A stretch of 12,308 nucleotides of DNA, taken from positions 1 to 12,308 of the forward strand of contig JAOUJL010000027.1 of the NCBI GenBank assembly GCA_029883255.1. Direction: 5' to 3'. Under the pieces are notes generated by a model. That model searched no databases, had not been told where the DNA came from, and saw only the letters and a list, made by a program, of their open reading frames with translations. Source of the stretch: Candidatus Bathyarchaeota archaeon. GTDB taxonomy: Archaea; Thermoproteota; Bathyarchaeia; Bathyarchaeales; Bathyarchaeaceae. Positions 1 through 5,918 of this stretch are shown here, piece by piece. Each line of letters starts with the position of its first letter. The first letter of the stretch is position 1. The position numbers were made by a program, and so were the translations under genes.

Positions 1-262
1 AGTTAGACGTGGTAGAGTGCAACTTGCAATCGGAGACATCATCGGTTCTAACCTCACCAACCTAACCCTTGTGCTGGGACTAGTTCTCCTAACCTCTCCT
101 TTCAAAGTCGACCTGACAATCTTCATAAAGATCCTCCCGTTCTTGCTAATAACGACCGTCATATTCTGGCGTTTCATTATGAGAGGTGGAGTCTCAAAAG
201 CTGGTGGAGCGATTCTATTACTAACCTATATTCTATTCCAAGCACTCGTCATAGAGGTGTAG
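1..262 (+). CDS. Sodium/calcium exchanger family membrane protein, 3' end only
   Basis: This is the C-terminal part of a CaCA-superfamily cation antiporter, cut off by the window edge. The frame is open from base 2. The visible peptide begins VRRGRVQLAIGDIIGSNLTN, which matches the second alpha-repeat of this family (acidic/Gly followed by IIGSN..N), the region that lines the ion pathway. Three hydrophobic segments follow: LTLVLGLVLL, the stretch around IKILPFLLITTVIFW, and AILLLTYILFQALVI, ending at TAG 260-262. Family members exchange Ca2+ against Na+ or H+ across the cell membrane; the ion specificity cannot be read from this fragment. No terminator-like T run follows. Instead there is a GTGTGCGTGT stretch and the first GCATGCAT tract. 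Confidence 0.85.
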   Translation, partial: VRRGRVQLAIGDIIGSNLTNLTLVLGLVLLTSPFKVDLTIFIKILPFLLITTVIFWRFIMRGGVSKAGGAILLLTYILFQALVIEV

Positions 263-304
263 GTTGTTGTGTGCGTGTTTGCGTAAACACTTAGGCTAGA
301 CCGT

Positions 305-325
305 CGCGCGCATGCATGCATGCAT
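305..325. repeat. 21-bp alternating purine-pyrimidine tract (CGCGCG + GCATGCAT)
   Basis: A perfect alternation of purine and pyrimidine runs from 305 to 325 and contains GCATGC three times. It lies between two convergent genes and touches the stop codon of the minus-strand membrane-protein gene at 325-327. It is the longest of a family of such tracts found at gene boundaries in this window. CG and CA/TG steps of this kind can adopt Z-DNA, and the palindromes can extrude as cruciforms. Confidence 0.85.
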
Positions 326-837
326 TAGGCACGGGTGACACTTGAGGGTTTGAAGTTTCTGATGACTTCTAGGCATTCTTTCCATCTAAACGGCATGACC
401 CAAATGCCTCCGAATAAGAGTATTCTCCTGATCCGTTTCATTTCTTCTCCACTTGCGAATACGAGAATTCTTCCGCCCCATACAGGTTTTATGCGTATCT
501 CATCAAAACTGAGGTACATTGGGAAGCGCGTATACTTAAATATGCGAAGTCCTTGAAAGGTGATCCCATCCTCTTCAATTATCATCTTATTAAAAATGAG
601 GTTTATGAGACCATAACAAAGTAGGGACCCCCAGAAAATAACAAAAACCGTAGCCGCAATTGTTAAACCAGTTTGTTGCAAAGACTCCGGATGACGTACT
701 AACATATTAACCTCAATTGCAACCAAAAAGGAAATTGCGGCAATAGCTGGAACCATTTGCAATGGAAGCACCCACGTCTCAAACAGAGAGGAAGAGGTGA
801 GAACTTTTTCACCTAAGCTAATACCGCCAAGATGCAT
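325..837 (-). CDS. Two-helix membrane protein with a C-terminal PH-like domain, unknown function
   Basis: I do not recognise a named family. From ATG 837 the product is 170 residues: a short polar lead (MHLGGISLGEKVLTSSSLF), a hydrophobic segment around WVLPLQMVPAIAAISFLVA, a polar loop, a second hydrophobic segment around LTIAATVFVIFWGSLLCYGL, then a soluble C-terminal domain of about 80 residues. That domain alternates strand-like pieces (MIIEEDGITFQGL, FPMYLSFDEIRI, GRILVFASG) with a final amphipathic helix (WKECLEVIRNF). Two helices followed by such a domain resemble membrane-anchored bacterial PH-like proteins, but this is inference. The frame stays open to TTG 918. I prefer ATG 837 because the extra residues look non-coding and because the TTG falls inside an inverted repeat. 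Confidence 0.6.
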   Translation of the reverse strand: MHLGGISLGEKVLTSSSLFETWVLPLQMVPAIAAISFLVAIEVNMLVRHPESLQQTGLTIAATVFVIFWGSLLCYGLINLIFNKMIIEEDGITFQGLRIFKYTRFPMYLSFDEIRIKPVWGGRILVFASGEEMKRIRRILLFGGIWVMPFRWKECLEVIRNFKPSSVTRA

Positions 838-890
838 GTACGAATGTGGTCTAGTACTATTCTTGGAAAAGAAGACTAATATGTTTCCCG

Positions 891-936
891 GGAGAAAGGT
901 GGTACCAGGTACCCCCAATTAAGTACCACCGTCTCC
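891..936. repeat. Inverted repeat, about 13-bp arms with a 17-base loop
   Basis: GGAGAAAGGTGGTAC (891-905) faces GTACCACCGTCTCC (923-936). Eight inner base pairs (GGTGGTAC/GTACCACC) and five outer pairs (GGAGA/TCTCC) match, with a small asymmetric bulge. The repeat lies in the divergent spacer between the minus-strand membrane-protein gene and the plus-strand methyltransferase. It could be a cruciform, an operator, or a remnant of a small element. It has no T run, so a terminator role is unlikely. Confidence 0.6.
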
Positions 937-1000
937 TTATTTTCCCTTTGTGTAACGTAATCCCGACAAACCAATTGCGTTGTGCAGTAAGTTAGGGGCC

Positions 1001-1013
1001 TGCATGCATGCAT
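1001..1013. repeat. 13-bp alternating purine-pyrimidine tract (TGCATGCATGCAT)
   Basis: Alternation is perfect over 13 bp, with two overlapping GCATGC palindromes. It sits upstream of the ICMT-like gene, directly after a stop codon (988-990) in that gene's frame. Confidence 0.8.
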
Positions 1014-1089
1014 CGGCGTTGAGTGGCTTCTCCTCTCTCCTTGGAGTCCCTTCCATTGGTTTTGGGAAACCAGATGGCTCGTCTTCACC

Positions 1090-1584
1090 ATGATCAGCAT
1101 CCCAAACTTCCACAGCATCAACCCCAACCCCATCATTGGATGGACTCTCTTTGCAGTAGGACTCTCCATCTTTCTTACAGCATTTGTCCAATTCTTCAGC
1201 AAACGAAAAGAAGAAATTGTAGCGACTGGCCTGTATTCAGAAGTTAGACATCCTCAATATCTTGGAATAATACTCGCAACCATGGGATTTACCTTTGTAG
1301 GCGAAAGACCCATGGCATGGATTTCTTGGCTCAACTTGATCTTCTTGTATCTTCTACTCGCAAACTACGAGGAGAAAATTCTCAAGGAAAAGTATGGAGA
1401 AAAGACTCAAAGGTATAGACAACAAGTGCCTTTCATTTTACCAATATCTTTCAACATCTCAAACCGACTTCCAACGCCAAAATCAAAATTCAAAAGATAC
1501 GCTCTCATAATCTTCACTTACCTTATAATAATGATCCTAGCATGGAAGATTCTAAAGCAATTCTCATATGCCCCAGAACCTTGA
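1090..1584 (+). CDS. Isoprenylcysteine carboxyl methyltransferase-like (ICMT/PEMT) membrane methyltransferase
   Basis: This 164-residue membrane protein belongs to the ICMT/phospholipid methyltransferase family, which methylates lipid or prenyl substrates at the membrane with S-adenosylmethionine. The family core is visible: VATGLYSEVRHPQYLG (residues about 44-59, with the RHPxY signature), then a hydrophobic pair, then NYEEKILKEKYGEKTQRYRQQVP (about 92-113), the usual C-terminal cofactor-binding segment with its acidic pair and spaced tyrosines. Hydrophobic segments lie at about 15-36, 58-70, 78-91 and 137-155; the last is an extra C-terminal helix. ATG 1090 is the only start in frame and has no clear ribosome-binding site. 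The frame continues open upstream to 991 with a Trp-rich hydrophobic sequence but no start codon, so the N-terminus may be truncated. The substrate is unknown. Confidence 0.78.
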   Translation: MISIPNFHSINPNPIIGWTLFAVGLSIFLTAFVQFFSKRKEEIVATGLYSEVRHPQYLGIILATMGFTFVGERPMAWISWLNLIFLYLLLANYEEKILKEKYGEKTQRYRQQVPFILPISFNISNRLPTPKSKFKRYALIIFTYLIIMILAWKILKQFSYAPEP

Positions 1585-1691
1585 CGAAATTATCATACTG
1601 GGCATCGCACATCATATCTGCATATTTCAACATTGTTTTGTTACAAAGTAGTTTCGCGCGCTGCTTGAGTAGTTTATGTGAGGCGGTTTGT

Positions 1692-1952
1692 TTGATTTTC
1701 ATAACTCTAGGCAAATGGAAGCAAGCGCCCAAAAAGGAAATGATTGATCAAGCCACCAAAAGGTTAGAAGAACTCGAGAAGCAAGGCATCAAGATGCGTG
1801 TCCACTGGACTCTGGGACGCTATGACGTAGTCGCATTTACGGAAGCCCCAACCGAAAAGGACGCCATGAAAGCACTCCTCAGTTTTCAAAACTTAGTTGA
1901 TACGGAAACGATGGTAGCCGTTCCACGGAAAGAAGGAATAAAACTCCTTTAA
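1692..1952 (+). CDS. GYD-domain small protein
   Basis: This is an 86-residue protein with a GYD-type fold, a ferredoxin-like alpha+beta domain of unknown activity. The strand-helix-strand order is visible: an initial strand (LIFITLGKW), a long charged helix (KKEMIDQATKRLEELEKQG), then the diagnostic IKMRVHWTLGRYDVVAFTEAPTEKDAM, and a final strand (ETMVAVPR). I place the start at TTG 1692 because GTGAGG lies about nine bases upstream and because family members begin a few residues before the first strand. The frame is open further upstream to 1542, but that extension overlaps the methyltransferase and looks non-coding. The gene follows the methyltransferase by about 108 bases on the same strand. 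Confidence 0.75.
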   Translation: MIFITLGKWKQAPKKEMIDQATKRLEELEKQGIKMRVHWTLGRYDVVAFTEAPTEKDAMKALLSFQNLVDTETMVAVPRKEGIKLL

Positions 1953-1972
1953 ATCGAGACCCAAAAATTCCC

Positions 1973-1984
1973 TTTTCTTTTTTT
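1973..1984 (+). terminator. T-rich terminator after the GYD gene
   Basis: TTTTCTTTTTTT lies about 20 bases after the GYD stop codon. Archaeal RNA polymerase stops at such U-rich stretches without needing a hairpin. Confidence 0.5.
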
Positions 1985-2132
1985 AAGATACCAGCAGCTA
2001 GCTAGCTTAATGTGTTGGGTTTGGGTTTGGGGGTTAAAATTTAACGCAAACACACTAAGTTAAAGAACATATTAGGACATGAATGTATAGAATTATACAG
2101 AGTCGAAAAAATCAAATTGCTAAGAGAAGGCG
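1985..2132. other. Intergenic region with a G-rich tract
   Basis: No gene is visible between the GYD terminator and the TRAM promoter. The stretch holds an AGCTAGCTAGCT repeat near 1995 and a G-rich tract around 2013-2035 made of GGG, GGG and GGGGG blocks spaced by TTT. This resembles telomere-type repeats but has only three full G runs. An AT-rich palindrome (TTAAAATTTAA) follows. Confidence 0.45.
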
Positions 2133-2146
2133 GCACATGCATGCAT
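2133..2146. repeat. 14-bp alternating purine-pyrimidine tract
   Basis: GCACATGCATGCAT lies just upstream of the TATA-like ACTTAAACC box of the TRAM gene. It is one of the recurrent boundary tracts. Confidence 0.8.
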
Positions 2147-2203
2147 CAGAACACTTAAACCTTAATGGGCGCTAATAATTATCACACATGCAGAAAGAGG
2201 AAG

Positions 2204-2455
2204 ATGGTTGATAAGTCCATGAAAAGAAGCCCGAGAAATGCCAAGAATAGAAGTGGCAGACGCGTTAAGAAACGCTCCGTTGAGATAGGAAATGAATACG
2301 AAGTGGATATAACAGGAACAACCCCAAACGGGGCAGGCATAGCCAGAATCAAAGGCTTCTTAATTTTAGTTGACGACACAAATCCTGGAGATCACGTAAA
2401 GGTAAAGATCACGAAGACAGACCGCATGAACGCAGAAGCAGCAATAGTCACATAG
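2204..2455 (+). CDS. Small TRAM-domain protein (predicted RNA-binding/RNA chaperone)
   Basis: This 83-residue protein has a basic N-terminal tail (many Lys/Arg over the first 25 residues) and a TRAM domain: VEIGNEYEVDITGTTPNG, then GIARIKGFLILVDDTNPGDHV, then VKITKTDRMNAEAAIV. These are the beta-barrel strands and the conserved G-GIAR, F-I-V and PGD-V positions of the family. Stand-alone TRAM proteins are abundant in archaea and act as single-stranded RNA binders with a cold-shock-protein-like role; family knowledge supports this and nothing here contradicts it. I chose ATG 2204 because AGAGGAAG lies immediately upstream. The frame is open to 2165, but the extra residues (MGANNYHTC) are unlike the family. 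A TATA-like ACTTAAACC at about 2153-2161 fits this start. Confidence 0.85.
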   Translation: MVDKSMKRSPRNAKNRSGRRVKKRSVEIGNEYEVDITGTTPNGAGIARIKGFLILVDDTNPGDHVKVKITKTDRMNAEAAIVT

Positions 2456-2510
2456 AACTCAAGCGCACGCATTGCAACCCTCATTTAAAAATCAAAAACA
2501 GCGAACGAGT

Positions 2511-2523
2511 CGCATGCATGCAT
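2511..2523. repeat. 13-bp alternating purine-pyrimidine tract (CGCATGCATGCAT)
   Basis: This perfect alternation lies between the TRAM and RHH genes. A shorter GCGCACGCAT run lies at 2463-2472, eight bases after the TRAM stop codon. Confidence 0.8.
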
Positions 2524-2586
2524 CTAAAGGGGTATTTCTGTATATAGTTATAGACGGGATTATTCCTTTTACTTGGATACGCCCGA

Positions 2587-2601
2587 ACATGCATGTATGC
2601 G
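2587..2601. repeat. 15-bp alternating purine-pyrimidine tract abutting a promoter
   Basis: ACATGCATGTATGCG ends six bases before the TTTATA box of the RHH gene, where a factor-B recognition element would normally sit. This places one of the repeats directly in a promoter. Confidence 0.75.
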
Positions 2602-2642
2602 AAAGGTTTATAGGTGACTGTCACCCCTTCACCTACGGTGAA
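2602..2642 (+). promoter_or_regulatory. TATA box plus two palindromes, the second covering the ribosome-binding site
   Basis: A purine-rich AAAGG and TTTATA (2607-2612) form a plausible archaeal BRE/TATA element. Immediately downstream, GGTGAC-T-GTCACC (2613-2625) is a perfect inverted repeat. TTCACC-TAC-GGTGAA (2628-2642) is another, and its right arm contains GGTGA, the ribosome-binding site of the RHH gene. The first could be a protein operator. The second would hide the ribosome-binding site if transcribed. The arms are interchangeable (GTCACC can also pair with GGTGA), so alternative pairings are possible. Confidence 0.6.
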
Positions 2643-2645
2643 CAC

Positions 2646-2939
2646 ATGATGAGGAGAACAGTCACATTTGACCCAGCAATAGACCAATTGGTTAATCTAA
2701 TCAGAGGTTTGGCTCTTTTGATAGGTCTCGAATACAATTACACAGAAGTCGTGAACGGTCTAGCATACTACGGTGTTTGCTACTGGTTGAACATTCAAAA
2801 AGACAGAGCAGTGACAATGGCTCCACAAGTTCTAACTAGCAACCTAAAATTTGAAGGCATAACAGACGAACTATTGGACAAATTGCGCGAGACTATGCCA
2901 AACTTGAAGCTCAACAATATCAATCTAAAGGCTAAATGA
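2646..2939 (+). CDS. Ribbon-helix-helix (RHH) DNA-binding protein, probable transcription regulator
   Basis: The 97-residue product begins MMRRTVTFDPAIDQLVNLIR, a short basic strand leading into a helix. YTEVVNGLAYYGVCYWLN then provides the second helix. This is the layout of an RHH (MetJ/Arc-type) DNA-binding domain, in which the strand pairs in a dimer and enters the major groove. The last 45 residues (from TMAPQVLTS) form a separate small region, perhaps for oligomerisation or ligand binding. Start ATG 2646 or 2649 is set by GGTGA at 2637-2641; with 2649 the spacing is seven bases. The frame is open to 2472, but that part crosses the promoter and palindromes. RHH proteins commonly bind inverted repeats at their own promoters, so autoregulation through the palindromes just upstream is likely. 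No antitoxin partner is adjacent. Confidence 0.7.
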   Translation: MMRRTVTFDPAIDQLVNLIRGLALLIGLEYNYTEVVNGLAYYGVCYWLNIQKDRAVTMAPQVLTSNLKFEGITDELLDKLRETMPNLKLNNINLKAK

Positions 2940-2943
2940 AAGG

Positions 2944-2957
2944 ACATACATGCATGC
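2944..2957. repeat. 14-bp alternating purine-pyrimidine tract
   Basis: ACATACATGCATGC lies seven bases after the RHH gene's stop codon, in the convergent spacer. Confidence 0.75.
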
Positions 2958-2972
2958 TGTGGTCTATGCTTC

Positions 2973-3191
2973 TTATACTATGTAGGCTGATTTTTTTCTT
3001 ACTTTAAACCTAACTTCATTTTTACTTGCTGGCTCAAAGATTAACTCAACTTCGTTCCACTTCTTAGCATCTACTGCTTTCATAATCTCCTTGGCAAATT
3101 CTGGTGGAACTCGAAGAAAACCGTTCTTACATTCCTCGCGCGCGCAATTCTTTGAGATGTGCGAGAAACTAGAAGATGAAGTGAAAAACAC
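2973..3191 (-). CDS. Doubtful small ORF, possibly the C-terminal remnant of a protein
   Basis: I do not recognise this ORF. It could give 72 residues from GTG 3191. The C-terminal half reads like real protein (FLRVPPEFAKEIMKAVDAKK, then WNEVELIFEP, then NEVRFKVRKKS): one helix followed by two strands. The first 20 residues (Ser/Phe-rich, then CAREECKN) look random and cross a CGCGCGCG tract at 3137-3146. There is no clear ribosome-binding site at GTG 3191. It may be a decayed gene or one with a lost start. Confidence 0.35.
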   Translation of the reverse strand: MFFTSSSSFSHISKNCAREECKNGFLRVPPEFAKEIMKAVDAKKWNEVELIFEPASKNEVRFKVRKKSAYIV

Positions 3192-3206
3192 TTAGGCTAC
3201 CCATAC

Positions 3207-3219
3207 CATGTATGCATGC
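3207..3219. repeat. 13-bp alternating purine-pyrimidine tract
   Basis: CATGTATGCATGC lies between the small ORF and the 3' end of radA. Eight bases before it is AAACACTTAGGCTA (3186-3199), an exact copy of the 14-mer at 285-298, which likewise stands just before a tract. Confidence 0.7.
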
Positions 3220-3265
3220 TGGAAAACTCGTGCGCCTCTAATTTTAGTCGTTCGTCTTTTTTGGT

Positions 3266-4213
3266 CTACTCTTGAACGTCTTCAATGCCTTTTTCTGTGA
3301 TTTTGAATCGTGTACTATTGTCTGGTAAGTATGGGGAGTCAATAACCTTTGCTATTCTTGTTCCCTTGCTTCCTTTTCTAAGATAAACCCGGTGGGTGCA
3401 GGCGTGAGCCATGACGTGTCCGCCTGCTGGTCTGTTGGGGTCTCCGAAAAATGTGGCAGGGTTTGCCTGAACCTGATTCGTAACTATTACAGGCAGGTTA
3501 TAGGCTTCTGTCAGTCTCAACATCTTGTGGAGTTCGCTGTTAAGTTTTTGTTGGCGTTCGGAAAGATTTTCCCTACCTACATATTCGCCTCTGAAATGGC
3601 CGATCATGGAGTCCACAATGACGAGTTTTACGTCGTTTTCTGGACAAAACTTGAAGAGATGGGCTGTCAATAAACATTGATGGCTGCTGTTGTAAGCCCG
3701 AGCGAGAAAAATGTTTCCTAAGGTTTCGTGAGGATCAAGTCCTAATGCGTTGGCTATTTCAAATATGCGTTCCGGCATGAAAGTTCCTTCCGTGTCAACG
3801 TACACCACGTTTCCGTTCAATCCTCCTTTCTCTACTGGAAGCTGGGCGATAACGCAGAGCGTCAAACAGATTTGGGTTTTGCCTACACCGTATTCCCCTA
3901 TGAACTCAGTCATGGCCTGACTTTCGATTCCGCCGCCCAAAAGCTCGTCTAGGCTCTTGGAACCCGTGGAGCACTTGAGCATGTTTTGCCTCTTTTTCCA
4001 CAGTTCCTCAGCCGTGATAAAGTCGACGAAAGCCGATTTTCTGGCTGCCGCAACAATGTTAAGGACCGTGTTGAAACCTATCCCCGTCTTTTCCGCTATC
4101 TCTCTAGGCGGAGTCACGGCAATGGCTTCAATAGTGGTTAATCCAGCAGAGTTGAGTTTACGGGACATGGCGGGTCCAACGCCGTCAAGAGCTGCTAAAT
4201 CGCCGTTTGCCAT
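3266..4213 (-). CDS. radA: DNA repair and recombination protein RadA
   Basis: This is the archaeal RecA/Rad51 recombinase, which forms a filament on single-stranded DNA and carries out strand exchange. The 315 residues show an N-terminal helix-hairpin-helix domain (about 6-35, [20 protein letters not shown]) and the FxxA polymerisation motif (FITA, 65-68). The ATPase core follows, with Walker A GEYGVGKT (106-113), catalytic DTEGTF (140-145), Walker B LVIVDS (197-202) and the DNA-binding loop 2 with TNQVQANP (245-252) and GGHVMAHA (264-271). Length and order are normal for the family. ATG 4213 is set by GGTGA at 4221-4225, seven bases upstream. The gene is divergent from the Hef-type helicase, which gives a repair-gene neighbourhood. 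It looks intact and chromosomal. Confidence 0.97.
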   Translation of the reverse strand: MANGDLAALDGVGPAMSRKLNSAGLTTIEAIAVTPPREIAEKTGIGFNTVLNIVAAARKSAFVDFITAEELWKKRQNMLKCSTGSKSLDELLGGGIESQAMTEFIGEYGVGKTQICLTLCVIAQLPVEKGGLNGNVVYVDTEGTFMPERIFEIANALGLDPHETLGNIFLARAYNSSHQCLLTAHLFKFCPENDVKLVIVDSMIGHFRGEYVGRENLSERQQKLNSELHKMLRLTEAYNLPVIVTNQVQANPATFFGDPNRPAGGHVMAHACTHRVYLRKGSKGTRIAKVIDSPYLPDNSTRFKITEKGIEDVQE

Positions 4214-4280
4214 CTTATTTTCACCTTTTACAGATTGATTTATCCATGCGTTGCGTTTGATACCGCATCAGCTGCGTGTT

Positions 4281-4290
4281 GGTTTTAAAG
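4281..4290 (-). promoter_or_regulatory. Probable radA promoter (TATA-like box)
   Basis: On the minus strand CTTTAAAACC lies about 70 bases upstream of the radA start, predicting transcription from about 4258 and a leader of about 45 bases that carries the GGTGA site. The assignment rests on sequence and position only. Confidence 0.45.
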
Positions 4291-4379
4291 CCTGTGATCC
4301 AACGTATAGCTGTGAAGAGGAGAGAGGACGGTGGAAGTAATTGTTTTAATCTCGAAACACATACCTTATCGCGGTTTCC

Positions 4380-5918
4380 ATGGTGTTGAATAAGAAGTAC
4401 GTTGAGAATCCTTTGATCTGGCGTGAAACTGTGGAGGCTCGGCTTTACCAGCAGGCTATAACGGAAAAAGCTTGTGAGAAAAACACTATGGTCATATTGT
4501 CCACCGCTCTTGGTAAAACCGTGATCTCTGCTTTGGTTGCAGCTCACTTCCTCTACAACCACTGGGACATGAAGATTCTGGTCATGGCTCCCATCAAGCC
4601 CCTAGTTTTGCAACACAAGGACACCTTCAGCAAGTTTCTAAAAATCAAAGCTGAAGACATGGTTGTCCTCACGGGCAAGGTACCTCCCAGCTACAGAAAA
4701 TATCTTTGGGAAGGAGATGCCAAGGTTTTCTTTGCTACCCCTCAAGTTGTAAGGAATGATCTAGAAAGTAGAATGCTCTCCCTCGAAAACTTCAGTTTCA
4801 TAGTGTTTGACGAGTGCCATCGGGCTCGAAAGAACTACGCTTACACCCTCGTGGCAAAGAAGTATGCGGAGCAGGCTTGTTGGCCCATCATCATGGCAAC
4901 AACCGCTAGTCCAGGATCCAACCAGAAGAACATCAATCAAACGTGTAGCGACCTTTACATAGAACAGATAGAGTTTCGAACAGAGGAGAACCCGGATGTA
5001 ACACCCTACATTTATCGAGTGGACGTGGAATGGAAGGAAGTAGACCTTCCTGAAGAATACAAGGAAATGGGAGAGATCCTAAGAAAAATTCTTTGGGAGA
5101 GGCTTAGAAGGCTTCAGTCCCTTGGCGTAGTTAGAAAATATTTGAAGTACGTGACTCGCAGAGACCTTTTACAAGCGGGGGAAAACCTTAGAAAGCGGTT
5201 GGAGGAAGTCTCAGAGGCGAGGAAAGGCCCTCTTTACGGCGCAATTATGCTTCAAGCAGCCTCGCTGACAACCTTTCACGCCCTAGCACTCCTGGAAACC
5301 CAAGGAACCTACTCCTTAAGTCGGTTTCTCGAAAAGGTGGAAAGACAATGCCACCAAAAGAAAAGTTACAAAAATATCGTCAACGACCCGCAATACCATC
5401 TGCTAAGAAACTATCTCACCAAAATTGGCGGCTTGAACCACCCAAAAGTCCTTGCACTCAAAGAAGAAGTTGGACAGCACCTGAGGAGCAACCCTTCCAC
5501 GCGCATTCTGGTTTTTACACAATACAGAGACACAGCAACCCACCTAGTCAACGAGCTGGAGACCTTGAACGGCGTATACGTGAAACGTTTTGTGGGGCAA
5601 GCCAGCAAAGAAAATGACCCGGGCCTCAGTCAAGACGAGCAAGCCCAGATACTGCATGATTTTAGAGAAGGCAAATTGAATATTTTGGTGGCCACCAGCA
5701 TAGCTGAAGAAGGCTTAGACATTTCCCGCTGTCGATCTTGTTGTCTTTTACGAGCCTATCCCCAGCGAAATACGCTTTATTCAACGCAAAGGAAGAACGG
5801 GAAGAAAAAACATCGGAAAAACCGTGATATTGGCAGCCAAGGAAACCTACGACATCGCTTACCTCTACGCCAGCCAACGAAGGGTAGAGAAAATGAAAGG
5901 CATCGTAACAAGCCTTAA
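4380..5918 (+). CDS. Hef/FANCM-type superfamily 2 helicase, N-terminal part up to a frameshift
   Basis: This is the helicase portion of a Hef-like enzyme, which acts on stalled replication forks and branched DNA. Motifs seen: RLYQQAI (Q-like, about 21-27), motif I STALGKT (41-47, normally PTGLGKT), Ia MAPIKPLVLQH, II DECH (144-147, normally DEAH in Hef), III TTASPGS (174-180), IV ILVFTQYRD (about 373), V VATSIAEEGLDI (437-448). The helical insert between the two RecA domains, typical of Hef, is present. After D447-I448 (5718-5723) the reading frame becomes nonsense (SRCRSCCLLRAYP). Dropping one T at 5724 restores the family sequence PAVDLVVFYEPIPSEIR and motif VI. The repaired gene would run 4380-6510 and give about 709 residues. 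Start ATG 4380 has no strong ribosome-binding site; GTG 4383 and TTG 4386 are alternatives. Confidence 0.88.
   Translation: MVLNKKYVENPLIWRETVEARLYQQAITEKACEKNTMVILSTALGKTVISALVAAHFLYNHWDMKILVMAPIKPLVLQHKDTFSKFLKIKAEDMVVLTGKVPPSYRKYLWEGDAKVFFATPQVVRNDLESRMLSLENFSFIVFDECHRARKNYAYTLVAKKYAEQACWPIIMATTASPGSNQKNINQTCSDLYIEQIEFRTEENPDVTPYIYRVDVEWKEVDLPEEYKEMGEILRKILWERLRRLQSLGVVRKYLKYVTRRDLLQAGENLRKRLEEVSEARKGPLYGAIMLQAASLTTFHALALLETQGTYSLSRFLEKVERQCHQKKSYKNIVNDPQYHLLRNYLTKIGGLNHPKVLALKEEVGQHLRSNPSTRILVFTQYRDTATHLVNELETLNGVYVKRFVGQASKENDPGLSQDEQAQILHDFREGKLNILVATSIAEEGLDISRCRSCCLLRAYPQRNTLYSTQRKNGKKKHRKNRDIGSQGNLRHRLPLRQPTKGRENERHRNKP

Noticed and set aside
838..918. Extension of the minus-strand membrane protein to TTG 918
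   Set aside because: The added residues look non-coding, the TTG lies inside an inverted repeat, and ATG 837 gives a natural start before SLGEKVLTSS. The GGTGG upstream of the TTG keeps some doubt.
876..1247. ORFs on both strands over the divergent spacer
   Set aside because: They overlap the methyltransferase gene, have no domain-like composition, and cross the palindrome and GCATGC tract.
300..3220. CRISPR array made of the GCATGC repeats
   Set aside because: The repeats are 13-21 bp palindromes at irregular distances of 80 to 1,100 bases, with genes between them, unlike a CRISPR array.
3392..3673. Plus-strand ORF of 93 codons inside radA
   Set aside because: It is a shadow of a well-conserved radA reading frame and has no protein-like features.
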